A stretch of DNA of 64,000 bases from Heloderma charlesbogerti (taxonomy: Eukaryota; Chordata; Lepidosauria; Squamata; Helodermatidae). This document shows, piece by piece, positions 20,696 to 31,820 of the stretch. Within the stretch, counting starts at the first letter, position 1; every line of letters starts with the position of its first letter. The notes beneath the pieces are model-generated. The model had not been told where the DNA came from and did no database searches. It worked only from the letters and a program-made list of their open reading frames with translations. The stretch spans positions 124,001 to 188,000 of the forward strand of contig JANEZZ010001669.1 in assembly GCA_026122225.1 (NCBI GenBank), read 5' to 3'. The translations under genes and the position numbers were made by a program.

Positions 20696-20990
20696 CGACA
20701 AGGTGGGGAGAAGGTAGAGCTCTAGATGTTTTGGACTTCAACTTCCAGGAGTCTCTACCAGCCTGGCCAATGGTCAGGAATGCTGGGAATTGAAGTCCAA
20801 AACATCAGGAGATCTACTTTCTGCCCACCACTGTTAGAGACGATGCCAATCAGCCTTTCTCAACCTGGTGCCCTCCAGATGTTTTGGACAACAACTCCCG
20901 TCATCCCTGTCCATTGGGCATGCTGGCTGGGGCTTATCTGACTTGTAGTCCAAAACATCTGGAGGGACTCCGGTTGGGGAAGATTGGGCT
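20696..20990. mobile_element. Two palindromic hAT MITEs
   Basis: 20696-20833 is the AAGGTAGA/TCTACTTT subtype with arms GATGTTTTGGACTTCAACTT and ATTGAAGTCCAAAACATC. 20848-20990 is the standard subtype (CAACCTGGTGCCCTCCAGAT to CATCTGGAGGGACTCCGG). Confidence 0.7.
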
Positions 20991-21029
20991 AGATGGTCCA
21001 AGTCACTGTAAGGTCGCTTCATACGTCAG

Positions 21030-21290
21030 GATCATGGGTTTTGTAGGCCATCTAGTCTAACTCCTTACTCAATACAAGAAATCCAGAGTTAGAGGCTGTC
21101 CAGCCTCTGCTTGAAGCTCTCCAGTGAGTTAAAGCCCTCCAGCCCACTAGGTAATTGATTCCATTGTTGAACTGCTCTTACCATCAAGACGTTTTTCCTA
21201 ATGTTCAACCAAAATCTACCCTCCTATAATTTAAACCCATTAGAACTAATCCTACCCTCTGGGGCAGCAGAGAACAAGTCATTTTGAATT
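21030..21290 (-). mobile_element. CR1 LINE 3' fragment (minus)
   Basis: GCCATCTAGTCTAACTCCTT, CTGTCCAGCCTCTGCTTGAA, CTCCAGTGAGTTAAAGCCCT, TTTTTCCTAATGTTCAACC and CCTACCCTCTGGGGCAGCAG appear in the order of the inverse of the amniote CR1 3' region. Confidence 0.85.
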
Positions 21291-21356
21291 ATAAATGGGA
21301 TTTTATTCATAATGTTTAAGTATTATGATTATCATTTTATGCAAGCTTATCACAAC

Positions 21357-21456
21357 TTGAGCACACTCCGGGAGACAGCGGAGGACAGGAAGGCCTGGCA
21401 TGCTATTGTCCATGGGGTCACAAAGAGTCGGACACGACTTAACGACTGAACAACAA
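21357..21456 (+). mobile_element. Very short BovB 3' fragment with 8-bp TSD
   Basis: It matches the last 100 bp of BovB (TTGAGCACACTCCGGGAGA through GACTGAACAACA). It is flanked by ATCACAAC at 21349-21356 and 21457-21464, a perfect 8-bp duplication, so this is a genuine, strongly truncated insertion. The flank downstream, to 21479, is identical to the tail of the full-length BovB at 17180-17202. Confidence 0.85.
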
Positions 21457-21484
21457 ATCACAACCTGGAGTTTCTCTTGGGGAA

Positions 21485-21760
21485 GAAAGAAGGCCCCAAA
21501 CTTCTAAAAAAAGAAAAACTTGCTGATCTTGCACCAGGTCAAAACTTTTCTGTTTGCCCTGCCATTTTAAGTTGGTTAATCTGCCCTACTCTATTTTTAC
21601 TGCCTTTTAATGCTGTTTGATGATTGCACTTTATTGTTTTGTTGCATGTTATGGTTCTATGATAATTTTTAGTTAGATTTATGGTTCACGGCCCTGATAT
21701 CATTTGATGAAGTGTGGCTCATAGCTATCCAAATAAATAAAAATATTTTTTAAAACCACT
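21485..21760 (+). mobile_element. LINE 3' end, L2/CR1-like
   Basis: It contains AACTTTTCTGTTTGCC, TTTTACTGCCTTTTAATGCT and a terminal CTATCCAAATAAATAAAAA. The arrangement is that of an L2-type 3' end, but similarity is low. Confidence 0.5.
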
Positions 21761-22040
21761 TTGCACTTATAAAGCAAAATTCTCAAAGTGCTTTGCTCAT
21801 GTAACCAGTCATCTTTTCAACAGTCCTGCAGTGTTGGCTATTAATGCCATTTTACAGACAGGGGATGGAGCTGTTGAGGTTAAAAGACAAGGCTTGCTGG
21901 AAGCCGCCTGGTGAGTTCATGCCTTGGGTGAGGCTTGAGTCATCGATTTCCCGGCTTGTTCTCTTAAGGCCAAACTACATGTGATGAGGGAAGGACACAA
22001 AAACACACCCATCTCTTTGAGGTTTTTGCAGATGGAAACA

Positions 22041-22230
22041 TAGGGAGCTACCTGATATCGAGTCAGACCATGGGTCCATCCAGTCCAGTACTGTCGGCAC
22101 TGACAGGCAGCAACTCTCCAGGGTTTCAGAGAGGAATCTTTCCCAACCCTACCTGGATGAGATGCTGGGGATCGAACCTGTGGCCTTCTGCATGCAAAGC
22201 AGGTGCTCTGCCACAGGCCTATGGCCCCTT
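22041..22230 (-). mobile_element. tRNA-headed SINE (minus)
   Basis: Minus-strand order: GGGCCATAGG near the head, the box-B-like GGTTCGATCCCCAGCATCT, AACCCTGGAGAGTTGCTGCC, then GACTCGATATCAGGTAGCTC. It is the longest well-kept example of this SINE family here with 51861-52073. Confidence 0.75.
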
Positions 22231-23340
22231 CCCTAATAATAACCACAGGGACGCAATTTGGATCAAAATCATGGCACATGGAGAGGATGTTAACTCTTTC
22301 CCCTCATGCTATTTTTCCCATGAAATTGCCCCTCTGCTGAAGTCACTGTCTGTCCCTTGAGTAAAAAACAAACCAACCGTGACACATACTCAGGCCTTTA
22401 ACCACAGATGGTCAGATGTCACCAGCAAACACAGATGACTTACTTGCCCACTGTTACTCAAAGTCACTCAAAGCCCCTTTGCACTTGACTGCAGTAACAT
22501 GGGAGACACCTTTCTGCAGTTTTATCCCATCCCACCAACGTAATATCTGGAAGGCCAAAGTGGTGTGTGTCGAGCCAATCACAGTGAGTCCTTCCCACCA
22601 GATTGCTACCCAAGCAGGAAGAGTAGGTGACAACCAGACAGAAAGGACCCATATGACTGGCCCTAATTCCAGATTTTCAAATATTACTGCGGCAGTGTAG
22701 GACAGTGCCACAGAAAAGTAGCTCCTCAAGGCTTCCATCCAGTGCCAGCTCCATGCTTTGGGGGCCCTTGGGCAAGACACCCTCCATGAACTCCCAGCCT
22801 GAGTGTGTGTCTACCTTCTCACCAACATTATCACCAGCTGCTTTTGCTCCTCATCATGGCTGCCACTTGCTTGCTTTACAGGCAGAGAGCCTGTAAGCAA
22901 GTAGGCAGTGGCATCTGCTGCTCCTCCTACTCACTACCATCAATGTCTGGGCCAGAGCGAGAGGCAGGTGAACAAGCAGGTTGCAAGGGGGAAAAGGAGG
23001 AGCAACTCCAGGGGGCTCTTGTCAGTGGGTCCAGCTGGCATGTGGGCCTTTGGCAGGTATCCAGCCATGCCTACTGTTGACACTGGGCCTGCTTCCATCC
23101 ATGTGGATTGCAGCTATGAATGTTGGCCTACTGGTTAAAAGCATGACACTGGGCCACTGTATGGTTAAGGTTTTTTGTATGCGGTGCCGCAAACCAGCTA
23201 TGGGGATCTGTGTGCAGAAGCAGATTTCTACACATGCGGTATCAGGATGGCATGCAATTGATAATGAGTTTGAAAAGAAGGGGATGTGTTGTAGTTTTCC
23301 TAGGGTCTTCAGAATGGATTAAAATAATTAAATATGAACA
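22231..23340. other. Unassigned, with a hairpin at 22861-22913
   Basis: Frames of 60-113 codons here have no domains. At 22861-22913, TGCCACT and CTTGCTTTACAGGC pair with GCCTGTAAGCAAG and AGTGGCA around a 5-nt AGAGA loop, giving an imperfect stem of about 20 bp. The loop is too short for a typical pre-miRNA, so I do not call an RNA gene. Confidence 0.45.
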
Positions 23341-23545
23341 AATATTTTTATTTATGTATTTGTAGTAATTTTTTATCCCTTTTCCATAAGGGTCCACCAA
23401 GGTGCTGTACAACAAATCAAACAAAAACAACAATATTAAAATAAAAATCAACAATGAAAGCATATTAAAACATTAAAACAACCTTTAAAACAACATTAAC
23501 AGTGCACGGCTATGTATGTCTACTCAGAAGTAAGCCACACTAGAT
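23341..23545 (-). mobile_element. LINE/SINE 3' tail (minus) plus MITE piece
   Basis: TTTATTTATGTATTTG, then CCATAAGGGTCCACCAAGG and GTGCTGTACAAC resemble the inverse of an L2-type 3' tail. At 23498-23545 an AAGTAAGCC fragment of the AAGTAAG MITE follows. Confidence 0.45.
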
Positions 23546-25240
23546 CACTCTTAAAACCTCTTGAGGGAGACTCGGGGAGGGGTGGAATGGAAGGGGGGGC
23601 CCAAGGGTAAATCCCCCTTTCAGAATTTAAAGATAACTTTGCTAAGGGGTCGATCTGGTCCCTTTCTCCCCCTGGCCTGTCAGGTGTCAAAGGCTGTCAA
23701 ACTAGCCTATATGCTATCTGGTCTAGTCTATTATCTTGTATGTTTCCTAGTACATTTCATTCCCTTTGACAGATGAAACATACAAAGCAATAGACAAGAC
23801 AAGGCTATATATACTTGACAGCCGCAACTGCAAAAAAATGACCCAACACACACACAAAATTACAAAGACATTTGTGCCCATTCCAAGGGCTGAAAAAAAT
23901 AATTAAAAAATTGAGCCCCATTTGCACAAATGTCAGGTCACAAATAAATACACTTTTAAAGTGCCGGGGAACGCAACCAGGGTTGTGCTTGGAGCAGAAA
24001 AGGGGACTCAGCAGCAGACAAGACAGGTTCTGCCACTAAGTCCCCTGGGATATGTGATGGAGCCAGCTGGAGGACCAAGGGGAAAAGAAGGGGAGAACAA
24101 CCTGCAGTAAGCCCCATCGTCTGTCAGACTCAGCTGGGTTGTTCCACAAACAACCCACACTGCACGGCTTGTTTGCCAGAGTGGGTTGACATGACATGTG
24201 AGCCTGGCCTGTGTGTGCACTTGATGGCTCCTAACATGCACAAGCCTGCAGTAAAGAAATTTATGGGGTGATCCTAAACATGTTCACTCAGAAGTAAGTC
24301 CCATTGAACTCAGTGGAGTTTATTCTCCAGTAAGTGTTTAGGATGCAGACTTAGTCACAGTCAATCCAAGTTAAAGGCTCGGTTGTTCATGTAAAACACC
24401 ACAGTGGCTTCACTTCAGAAGAAGACGGGGTGGGGGGAGCATTCGGGAATCCTTTGTAAGTTGTATATGTATAGAACACGCTTCCATGAAATGTTGATTT
24501 TAAAAGCCAGCATTACTTTCAGATGGCCTGTCTACTATTCACACTCCCCAATCACATTTGCACATATTTTATATATACTTCCTTCTGTGAAAATACCTGG
24601 CAGGAGCAAACAAAGATCTGTTCTTTCCATCATGTTTGAAACACCAGATCCATCTTCCCCACTCAAGAAGCCTTAAAATACCATCCCAAAATAGAGAAAA
24701 TCTAACAATGTTTTTAAAACAACAAGCAAAACATGGATGCTTCAGTCAGTGCAGCTGGTGCATGAGCGTCTCACATGATGCTGATGAATACAAACGTTGC
24801 AACTTGACAAATCCCTGTCGGCTGCATTCTTCCTGCCTAGCAGAAAATTCAGAATCGGTGTTCTGCTGGATTTACTCATCTGCTCCCCTTAAATAATAAA
24901 GTAGCAGTGGGGTAGGAGAAATAGATCTATTTATGCCATTTACTGTCAAAAATATTTATGTGGCTAACAAATAACCTCATGAGAACCTGAGCATGGCTTT
25001 CACGTGGGACCAAAAAAATGGGCAGATTGATTTTTCTCCACACATACACACACACACACACACAATCATTAAGTTTCAGTTTTACCTGCCCAGAACCTTT
25101 GGAAAGACAGTGTTCAGAAAGACACTGTTACGACGTCCAATGTTTTCCCCTAATCTCCTCCACTTTCGCCCCCATCCATTTCTCAGAAACAAAGACTCAT
25201 TACTATTTTTAAAAAGTGCACCAGACCATGTGTGTCTAGG
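23546..25240. other. Mostly unassigned; one MITE at 24266-24352
   Basis: 24266-24352 is an AAGTAAG-type MITE (GATCCTAAACATGTTCACTC, AAGTAAGTCCCATTGAACTC and the inverse AAGTGTTTAGGAT). A (CA)n run lies at 25039-25064. Otherwise I see nothing that I can name. Confidence 0.5.
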
Positions 25241-25381
25241 CCAGAGGTGGGCAACCTGGTCCCCACAAGATGTTTCAGACTAAAGTTCCTATAATCCCTG
25301 ACTATTGGGCATGCTGGCTGGGACTGATGGGAATTCTACTCCAAAACATCTGGAGGGCAGCAGGTTGGAGAAGGCTGGTCT
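25241..25381. mobile_element. Palindromic hAT MITE
   Basis: It begins CAGAGGTGGGCAACCTGG and ends in GGTTGGAGAAGGCTG. The flanks GTCTAGGC and GTCTAAGG agree at 6 of 8 positions. The CAGAGGTGGGCAA terminus is the hAT type. Confidence 0.7.
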
Positions 25382-25532
25382 AAGGAATCTTCCATTTTCA
25401 TGCTTCTATGCCATTTGCCAGTTTTAAAAGTGTTACATTTAACTGCGATGTAAATTCTGATTCCCTTTAAGATAAATTTGATGTTACTTTTTAAATTGCA
25501 TACTGGGGCTTGGGTATCTTCAGCATTGCCTA

Positions 25533-26002
25533 GGCCAGGAGTAAGCAACCTGATACTTTCAAGATATTTTGGACTACAACTGTGATAAACCCCAGCCAGC
25601 ATGCCCAATGGTCAGAGATTATAGGAACTCCCAATCAGTCAACATTAGCTTGCAAACATGCTAATTTTGATCCTTTGGGCACTCTGGCCTACCTTTGGTC
25701 TAGACATACCTGCTCTGGACTAGTGCATGTGAACCAGAGTTGACGCCTGGCTAACACTGGGTTTCTATTCATAAGAAGAATTTTAAGGCATTCCAGTGCC
25801 TGAAACAGCAGGATGGTGATGGCATCCCAAGGCTTTGTTTTTATAAAGTCATGAACCTTTGTGTCTGAGAAATGGATGTTCCCAACCTGGTGCCCTCCAT
25901 ATGTTTTGGACTACTACTCCCAGAATTCTTGATCATTGCCCGAGCTGGCAAGGGCTGATGGGATTTGAAGTTCAAAATATTGGGGAAGTTCGGGGGAGGT
26001 TG
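25533..26002. mobile_element. Two more palindromic hAT MITEs
   Basis: 25533-25700 starts CAGGAGTAAGCAACCTG and shares its inner part (AACATTAGCTTGCAAA) in inverse with 26125-26155 of the neighbouring element, so the two are relatives. 25880-26002 is a standard foldback (CCCAACCTGGTGCCCTCCAT to ATATTGGGGAAGTTCGGG). Confidence 0.6.
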
Positions 26003-26010
26003 CCTTAGAC

Positions 26011-26339
26011 CAGGAGTGGGCAGCTTTGGAAGCCATTTTTGCCCCCCTTGTTGGTCACACACACCATGGCATCAGAAAACAATTAAAAATTGCATCCAGT
26101 GTAGTTATAGAGCTCCCAAAGGTTCAAAATTAGAACATTTGCAAGCTAATGTTGACCCTCTTGGTGTTCCATAGCGGCTACAGAGTACTAAAAGGGTCAA
26201 CAAACAATTATTTTAACCCTTTTGGCTCTCTGTGTCTGCTGGGGACACCACTTCCCCCCACCACAAAGTATTTCTTTATTATTTCGGGAAGCAGTGGGGA
26301 GCTACATGTAGCCCACGAACTGCGTGTTGCCCACCCCTG
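26011..26339. mobile_element. Non-autonomous hAT element, 329 bp
   Basis: The ends CAGGAGTGGGCA and TGCCCACCCCTG are inverse copies at 11 of 12 positions. The flanks CCTTAGAC (26003-26010) and CCTTAGAG (26340-26347) match at 7 of 8. It is non-coding and directly abuts the previous MITE. Confidence 0.75.
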
Positions 26340-26347
26340 CCTTAGAG

Positions 26348-28394
26348 AAATGCTTTCCCACACTGCCTCGTTCCCAGCAGTTTGTCAGGCAGCCCCTCCC
26401 CCAAACGTACATAGTCCCAAGACTCCTTTATTTCAAGCCATTTCAAAGTGGAAGTCAGGCATATGTTATTGGGAGCCGCGCCTGGCATCAGGAAGAAACA
26501 GGCTGGGCTGTGTAGTAGTAAATTTTGATGTGCAGGAGCTCATCATGACAGTTGCCATAGCTACGCCCCTGAGGAGAGTCCAACATCACAGGCTGCTGTG
26601 TTGATCAGATCCACAAACCAGTTCTAGCAGTTTTTATCTCCAACAGGAGCAGGTCTTTTGTGACGCTAATAGGCCTTCATTACCAATTCAAGGTCAAGCC
26701 ATCCCAAAATACTTTGCATTAGAACAGGGAGAGCTCAGAACAATATATATTTTCTGGAGAATCCATTTTCCCCTCAGCGACTGTGAGGATTACAGCTAAG
26801 GGCAGGCTTCTCTACCACCCAATGCCCTCTGCAGCCCCCTGAAAATCTGTCCCTGAGCTCGAGGGACTCTTGGGAATAGTATAGATAGGCTGTCAGTGGC
26901 TGCAGGCAGAAGGGCGGTTGGCAGAAATCGCTCCTCCCCTTTGCATGAAGGGAAGAGCAATGTGGGATCCAACAAGTCAGAAACTTTGGCCCTTTCTGTA
27001 CTTGGCAGGGCCAGCCCAAATATTTCACTTCCTGAGGCAGAGCAGAAAATGGCACCAGCCAGCCACGCAAGTCAAGGTGCCTAGCACCCAAGTTGTTTTG
27101 GCACTCAGGGCAGAAATACACATAGGCATCTCTGCACATCCGATCCCTGGCAGTATGCAATGTTAACCAATTAAAGCTACCTTAGGAAGATTATGGATGA
27201 TGATGATAAATTTCTTAGACACCTTTCTCAGAAAAAAATCCTCAAGGCATCTTACAAGAAGACTGTAGTCTTGAAGGTGGCTAAGAAATGGATTAAACCA
27301 AATAGAAGTAAATAGCGGGGCCAGCTGCGGTACTTGGAGACATCCTGGGTTTCCTGGAGAGGTCCAACCTAGCAAAGGAAATGGCGGCCACCATGCTTTC
27401 ATGCTAGACATTGGTCCTGGTTCAGTGTGCAGCGTGCACTGAGTCAGTGGCACAAGAAGGACCCCTTCAGACAGCCTAGTTTCACCAGTATCCCCACCCA
27501 CAAAAGCCACGGTGCAATGGTTAGAATGGGAGAGTCTGAATGCTCCCCCAGACTTCCAGTGAAGCACGTGGAATCCTTCCATTTTTTTTTTCTTTAGGCA
27601 CCCTTACCACTTTGTAGGAGGATTAAATGAAAACGTGAAAAGGAGGAAAGGTGCTGTTCCATTAGATGTCGGATTTCCTTGTTCTGAAGGCTCTTTTGCT
27701 CCGGCACCTTTTGCCTGCAGGCAATGATAAAGCTACTGATTAAATTTTAAAGAAACTGTCTTTGAACAAGTCAAGAGCTGGAACTGTAGAGGAATACATT
27801 ATTTAGGGTAGATACCATGTGATTTCCCGCACAGCAGTAGCCCTGGGAGTCCAGGCCTGCACAGACTACCACACAGAAACACTACCACCAAGTAACCAAG
27901 AAGAGCCCCTTGCTGTAATATATGCCGAAATAACCCATTTATTGCCTCCTCTGATTGTAACTTTAACAAGGCCCAGTTTTATAGCTAATATTCTGGAAAA
28001 CTGCAGTCCCCTCTTTATGGCAAAGCATGAAGTCCTGCAGGAAAATGTGGATCACCTGAGTTTATCTTAGCTCATCAGGGGCCTAAACAGATTTTCCACA
28101 TAAAAATATATATCACATAGTGCCTGTAAAAAGATGAAGCTGCAAACAGCCAAACATCAGCTCAACAGCCTGAGGAGGGGGGATTTATGCGGGAAAATGG
28201 CCAGCAGTGATAGATGTTATACCTGTTGGTGGAGCTCTTTGTTGAAAGTTAGACTTGTGATTGACATCACATCTCCCATCAGGTGCTCTTTCACTGATTT
28301 GTACTCTGTTCCATTGTAAGCCAGAGGAAAGAGAGTCTCAGTGTGCTTTAGGGGCATGCTAGACCACACCAAGATCTGTATAGTGTAGACCGGT
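26348..28394. other. Unassigned sequence with small repeat traces
   Basis: 26995-27130 carries a GGCAGAGCAGAAAATGGCAC phrase that recurs near 62130, an unnamed dispersed repeat. 27185-27250 resembles the inverse of a LINE/SINE tail (AAATTTCTTAGACACC). No gene is supported. Confidence 0.4.
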
Positions 28395-28583
28395 AGAGGC
28401 TGGTGGCTCCGATGTCAGTGAGGCGGTGAAGCCGCTCCAGGCTTCAGTCAGAACCAGTCAGAACTCTAAAGGAGCTATCCAAGGTGCTCCACAGAACTAT
28501 CCTTTAGAGTTCTGACTAGTTCCGACTGAAACCCGGAGTGAATTCACCGCCCCACTGACATCAGAGCCACCAGCCTCCACTAG
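28395..28583. repeat. Foldback repeat, 190 bp
   Basis: Arms: GAGGCTGGTGGCTCCGATGT with CAGTGAGGCGGTGAA on the left, facing TTCACCGCCCCACTGACATC with GAGCCACCAGCCTC on the right. The inner arms carry CAGTCAGAACTCTAAAGGA and its inverse TCCTTTAGAGTTCTGACT. A right half is at 6690-6800. The target duplication is unclear. Confidence 0.75.
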
Positions 28584-29038
28584 TGTATAGTAGCGTGACC
28601 ACTTCCACATCTCCTAAAAAGACCAAAAAAAGGCCACTGATTTGCATAACATTTGCATGTGCTATTGTTTATGAATAGATGCAAAATCACTATTTATGTA
28701 TGTTTGTTTTTATTTATTAGTAATACTATACTGCTTAACATCATCAAATCTCTAAGCAGCTACCATACAAAAATATCAATACGCGAAGAGAAAAATACAT
28801 ATATAACACAATATAACACTAAAAACATTAACTTGCAACAGTGAAGGTTAGATAAAAAGAAACAATAAAAAGAGGCAACAAAACAGAGCAGCAGCATGAT
28901 CATCAATTTTAAGCAAGAGAACAAGTACATTGTCAGGAGACATTTAAAACACACCACATTTCAATAGAAATACAATTCATTTCACCCTAGTGGGGCAGAC
29001 TTAAGGGCCTGCTCAGTCTGTTGCCTGAGAGCTAACTA
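28584..29038. other. Unassigned, AT-rich
   Basis: Possible inverse LINE tail at 28705-28760 (TTTTTATTTATTAGTAATAC). Otherwise nothing recognised. Confidence 0.35.
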
Positions 29039-29088
29039 GGGATGGGAGAACCAGGGATGGGAGAACCAGGGATGGGAGAACCAGGGAT
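29039..29088. repeat. 15-bp tandem repeat, about three units
   Basis: GGGATGGGAGAACCA is repeated with no change. Confidence 0.9.
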
Positions 29089-29449
29089 GCTCGCACTTGA
29101 GGAGATTTTCTGAACTTTACTTCAAAACCCAGTTTTTCTCACTCCCATTTTCATTTGCAACTTGTTTTTCTTTTTGTTCGAATGGGAATTTTAAACAGGG
29201 CAGTGATCATTTCCATGTGCTTCTTTTTTTTTTAAGGGCACTTTTCTTCCATTGACTAAAGTGTGAAATGCATATTAATTATTTCGAAAATGCGCATTTT
29301 AAAGTGCACACTTTTAGATATATATCATGCAATCGCAAGTTTGGGAATGTGCTAACTTTTCCTGGAAAATGTGCTCCTTACTCACATTCGGAGTTGTGAA
29401 CAGGGCATATTCTGAGGATTTGCAAACTGAAATTAAATTCTCGTACATC
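29089..29449. repeat. Dispersed repeat related to 55200-55610
   Basis: It holds AAATGCGCATTTTAAAGTGC and similar short self-similar motifs, together with AAACTGAAATTAAATTC near its end. The style (GTGAAATGCAT, GAAAATGTGC) matches the array at 55240-55500. Boundaries and class are uncertain. Confidence 0.4.
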
Positions 29450-29790
29450 CCGAAGTACCAACTGTTGATGGGCAACTTCAAAGCCTGCTACTGCTCTCCC
29501 TTCTGAGTATGGTTCTTTATATTTAAATCAGACTTGGATGGGACTTCCCATTAAACAGAGTTGGGGTGGACAGAAAGTAGTTCTCCAAATGGTTTGGACT
29601 TCAACTCCCAACATTCCTGACCATTGGCCATGCTGGATGGGGCTACTGAGAGTTGAAGTCCCAAACATCTGGAGAACTACCTTCTGCTCAGCACTGAAAT
29701 AGAGGACTGTCCTCTGACAGCCCTTCAAACAGAGGACTGTTCTTTGTGAAGCGGGATACATGGCCACCCTGCTCTGGATATTTGCCAAGG
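29450..29790. mobile_element. Unnamed repeat interrupted by a hAT MITE
   Basis: Outer parts (GATGGGCAACTTCAAAGCCT, TATGGTTCTT, AAATAGAGGACTG and GACAGC) align in order with an unbroken copy at 34685-34880. Between 29560 and 29695 a palindromic MITE of the AGAAAGTAG/CTACCTTCT subtype is inserted (arms TGGTTTGGACTTCAACTCCC and AGAGTTGAAGTCCCAAACAT). The other copy shows the site without the insert. Confidence 0.65.
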
Positions 29791-30950
29791 TTAAAAGTCT
29801 GCAGGACATACTGGCCTGCAGGTGTGGGGTACAACTTTCAGCCTCTCCACCCAGAGAAGAAATAAAGAAATACTTGACAGTTGCTTCGCAATCACCTGAA
29901 ATGCTACGGAAGTAGTCGGTTGCTGCCAAGGTACTCAACCACATTGCTGTTTCTAAGTAATTTCCTAACACCTTGACTCTGGAAAATCCAATTTTCCTGG
30001 GTTAGGTGTGTCAAGTGGAAGCTTGGACATCCAGAGCATGAAAACAAATGATTATGGGCTGTCTTCCTTTGGGATTCAACAGGTTGGTTTACGGCCCCTC
30101 AGCAGTCAGTGTAAGACCTCCTGATGTGGACAAATGCCTCACACTGTACCTAGCTCCAGCTGCACCTAAGCTGCCACTGGGACACCCTCCCTTTTAGCCA
30201 GTCAGAGCCCTGGCAAAGGTAAAGCACCACACCGAAAAGCAATGTCTCTCTCTACCGATAAACCAGTTAGCAGCCATTAGCATTAGTAAAGGTCAGGGAC
30301 CTCCACCCAAACAGGGGCTCACCTTTGCACAAGGCACCCCTGGCCAGAAAGCTTGACCTGATCTGTACTCACTTTTGTTCTTAAGAAAAACCCTTTACCT
30401 CAGTATACCCTTCTCTGAGGGTTTAGATTGCTTCACCTTCTCTCACCATTCAAGGGAGTTCATCGCCATCCTTCCTCCAAGAGAGCTTGTGCTTCCCCAC
30501 TCCCTCCTAACTAACTACTTCTCTCCCTTCCCTTCCCTTCCCTTCCCTTCCGCAGTATCATCTTTTTGTTATCTTTCATTCAGGAAAGTTAGGCCTCAAG
30601 GGGACTTACCACCAGCCTTTGCTCCCTCTTCCCATGGGCACCAATGTGCCTGCAGATGCCTCGCTTAGTGCCTACTAGCTCCCTGCCCCTCCTGATTTTT
30701 ATCTTATTTCCTCTTCTTTTTTTAGCTGAGAGGCTGGCATATGTCCCCTCAAGGGCCACCTTGCCTCCCAATAATGCATCTGGGCCCAATGTGGCATTCT
30801 GAGGAAATAGAAAGGATGGGAGGCTGCAGCCAAGCACTGTGTTTTGAAGCATGTCCAGCCACCCACAAAAAGGATGAGTAAGCTGGGAGGGGTAGGGCGT
30901 GTTCTCGGGAGCCCAGGGGGTGTTTTGCCCATGCTGTGTGTGTGTGTTTC
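29791..30950. other. Unassigned sequence with a (CCTTC)n tract
   Basis: (CCTTC)n lies at 30525-30551. Open frames on both strands at 30375-31092 (up to 167 codons) show no domain. Confidence 0.4.
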
Positions 30951-31372
30951 TCTGAGCATCACCAGTTTGCCTTCTGTGAAACTGATATTTTGTTGGGCTT
31001 TTCGGGGGCAAATCTAACTTGGCTTTTGGGGCTCGGACCCTACTTCTGCCTTGTAGTGAGTTTGCATGTGTCTCAGCCTCATCAGTTTTCATTCTGTGAA
31101 ATGGGTGTTGAAGCAGAAAACTGTGGGTTCAAGAGAGAAGTTTTGTGTTTTGGAGCTCAGACTCTCCTCTGACTTGTACATAGGTTGTTGGGCGAGTTAT
31201 TTTCCTTTTAGTCTCCCCAGTTTGCCTTCTGCTTGTGTACGCCCACCATGGCAGCCATTTTGTGAGTGGGCAAGCCCTCTCACAGCAGCCATTTTGTGAG
31301 AGTGCCCATGACACTCTCAAAATTCCAAATGTGCCCACTCCAACAAAAAAGGTTGGAGACACCTGTCTTAAG
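30951..31372 (+). mobile_element. hAT-type repeat with internal reiterations
   Basis: It ends AAGGTTGGAGACACCTG. GGCAGCCATTTTGTGAG occurs in two tandem-like copies, and a CAGTTT(G/T)C(C/A)TTCTG unit recurs near 30962, 31083 and 31217. The region AAATTCCAAATGTGCCCACT is found in inverse at 50808-51085, where the end reads AGGGTCCCCAACTTTTTTGG. It is a repeat family with hAT-like termini, without coding capacity. The left boundary is a guess. Confidence 0.5.
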
Positions 31373-31465
31373 GAATAAATCCCATGACACCAGTGTCCCA
31401 GTGCACAAGACAAACCTCGGGATCACAGCAGCTTCCTGAACAATGGAATAGTCCTCCACAATTCG

Positions 31466-31820
31466 ATGTATGTATGTATGTGTGTATGTATGTATTTTAC
31501 AACATTTATATACCACTCCACATCTAAAGATAAAAGAATAAAACACCATCTTAAAAATGTGTTTTTTTAAAAAACAAAATTCAAGTAAAAACCGTGGCTG
31601 GTCAGTCAAGGAAGACTTCCTGAAATAAAGATGTTTTCAGGAGGCACCAAAAACAACACAATGTTGGCACCTGCCTGACCTATAGAGGCAAGGAGTTCCA
31701 TAGAAAAGGGGCCACCACACTGAAGGCTCTTCTCTGGGTGGGCTCGAATCGGGCCATAGGTCCATGCGGAACCACTAGGAGCATGCCATCTGATGACCTC
31801 ATTGACTAGGCAGGTTGACG
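31466..31820 (-). mobile_element. (TGTA)n and LINE 3' region (minus)
   Basis: The tract 31466-31495 is TGTA-rich. Next come AACATTTATATACCACTCC and phrases such as GGAGTTCCATAGAAAAGGGG, the inverse of an L2/CR1-type 3' region. It ends where a hAT-like element is inserted. Confidence 0.45.

Noticed and set aside
22861..22913. miRNA precursor
   Set aside because: Stem of about 20 bp with a 5-nt loop is too tight for a canonical precursor.
30589..31092. 167-codon minus-strand ORF
   Set aside because: No domain; it crosses a dispersed hAT-type repeat.
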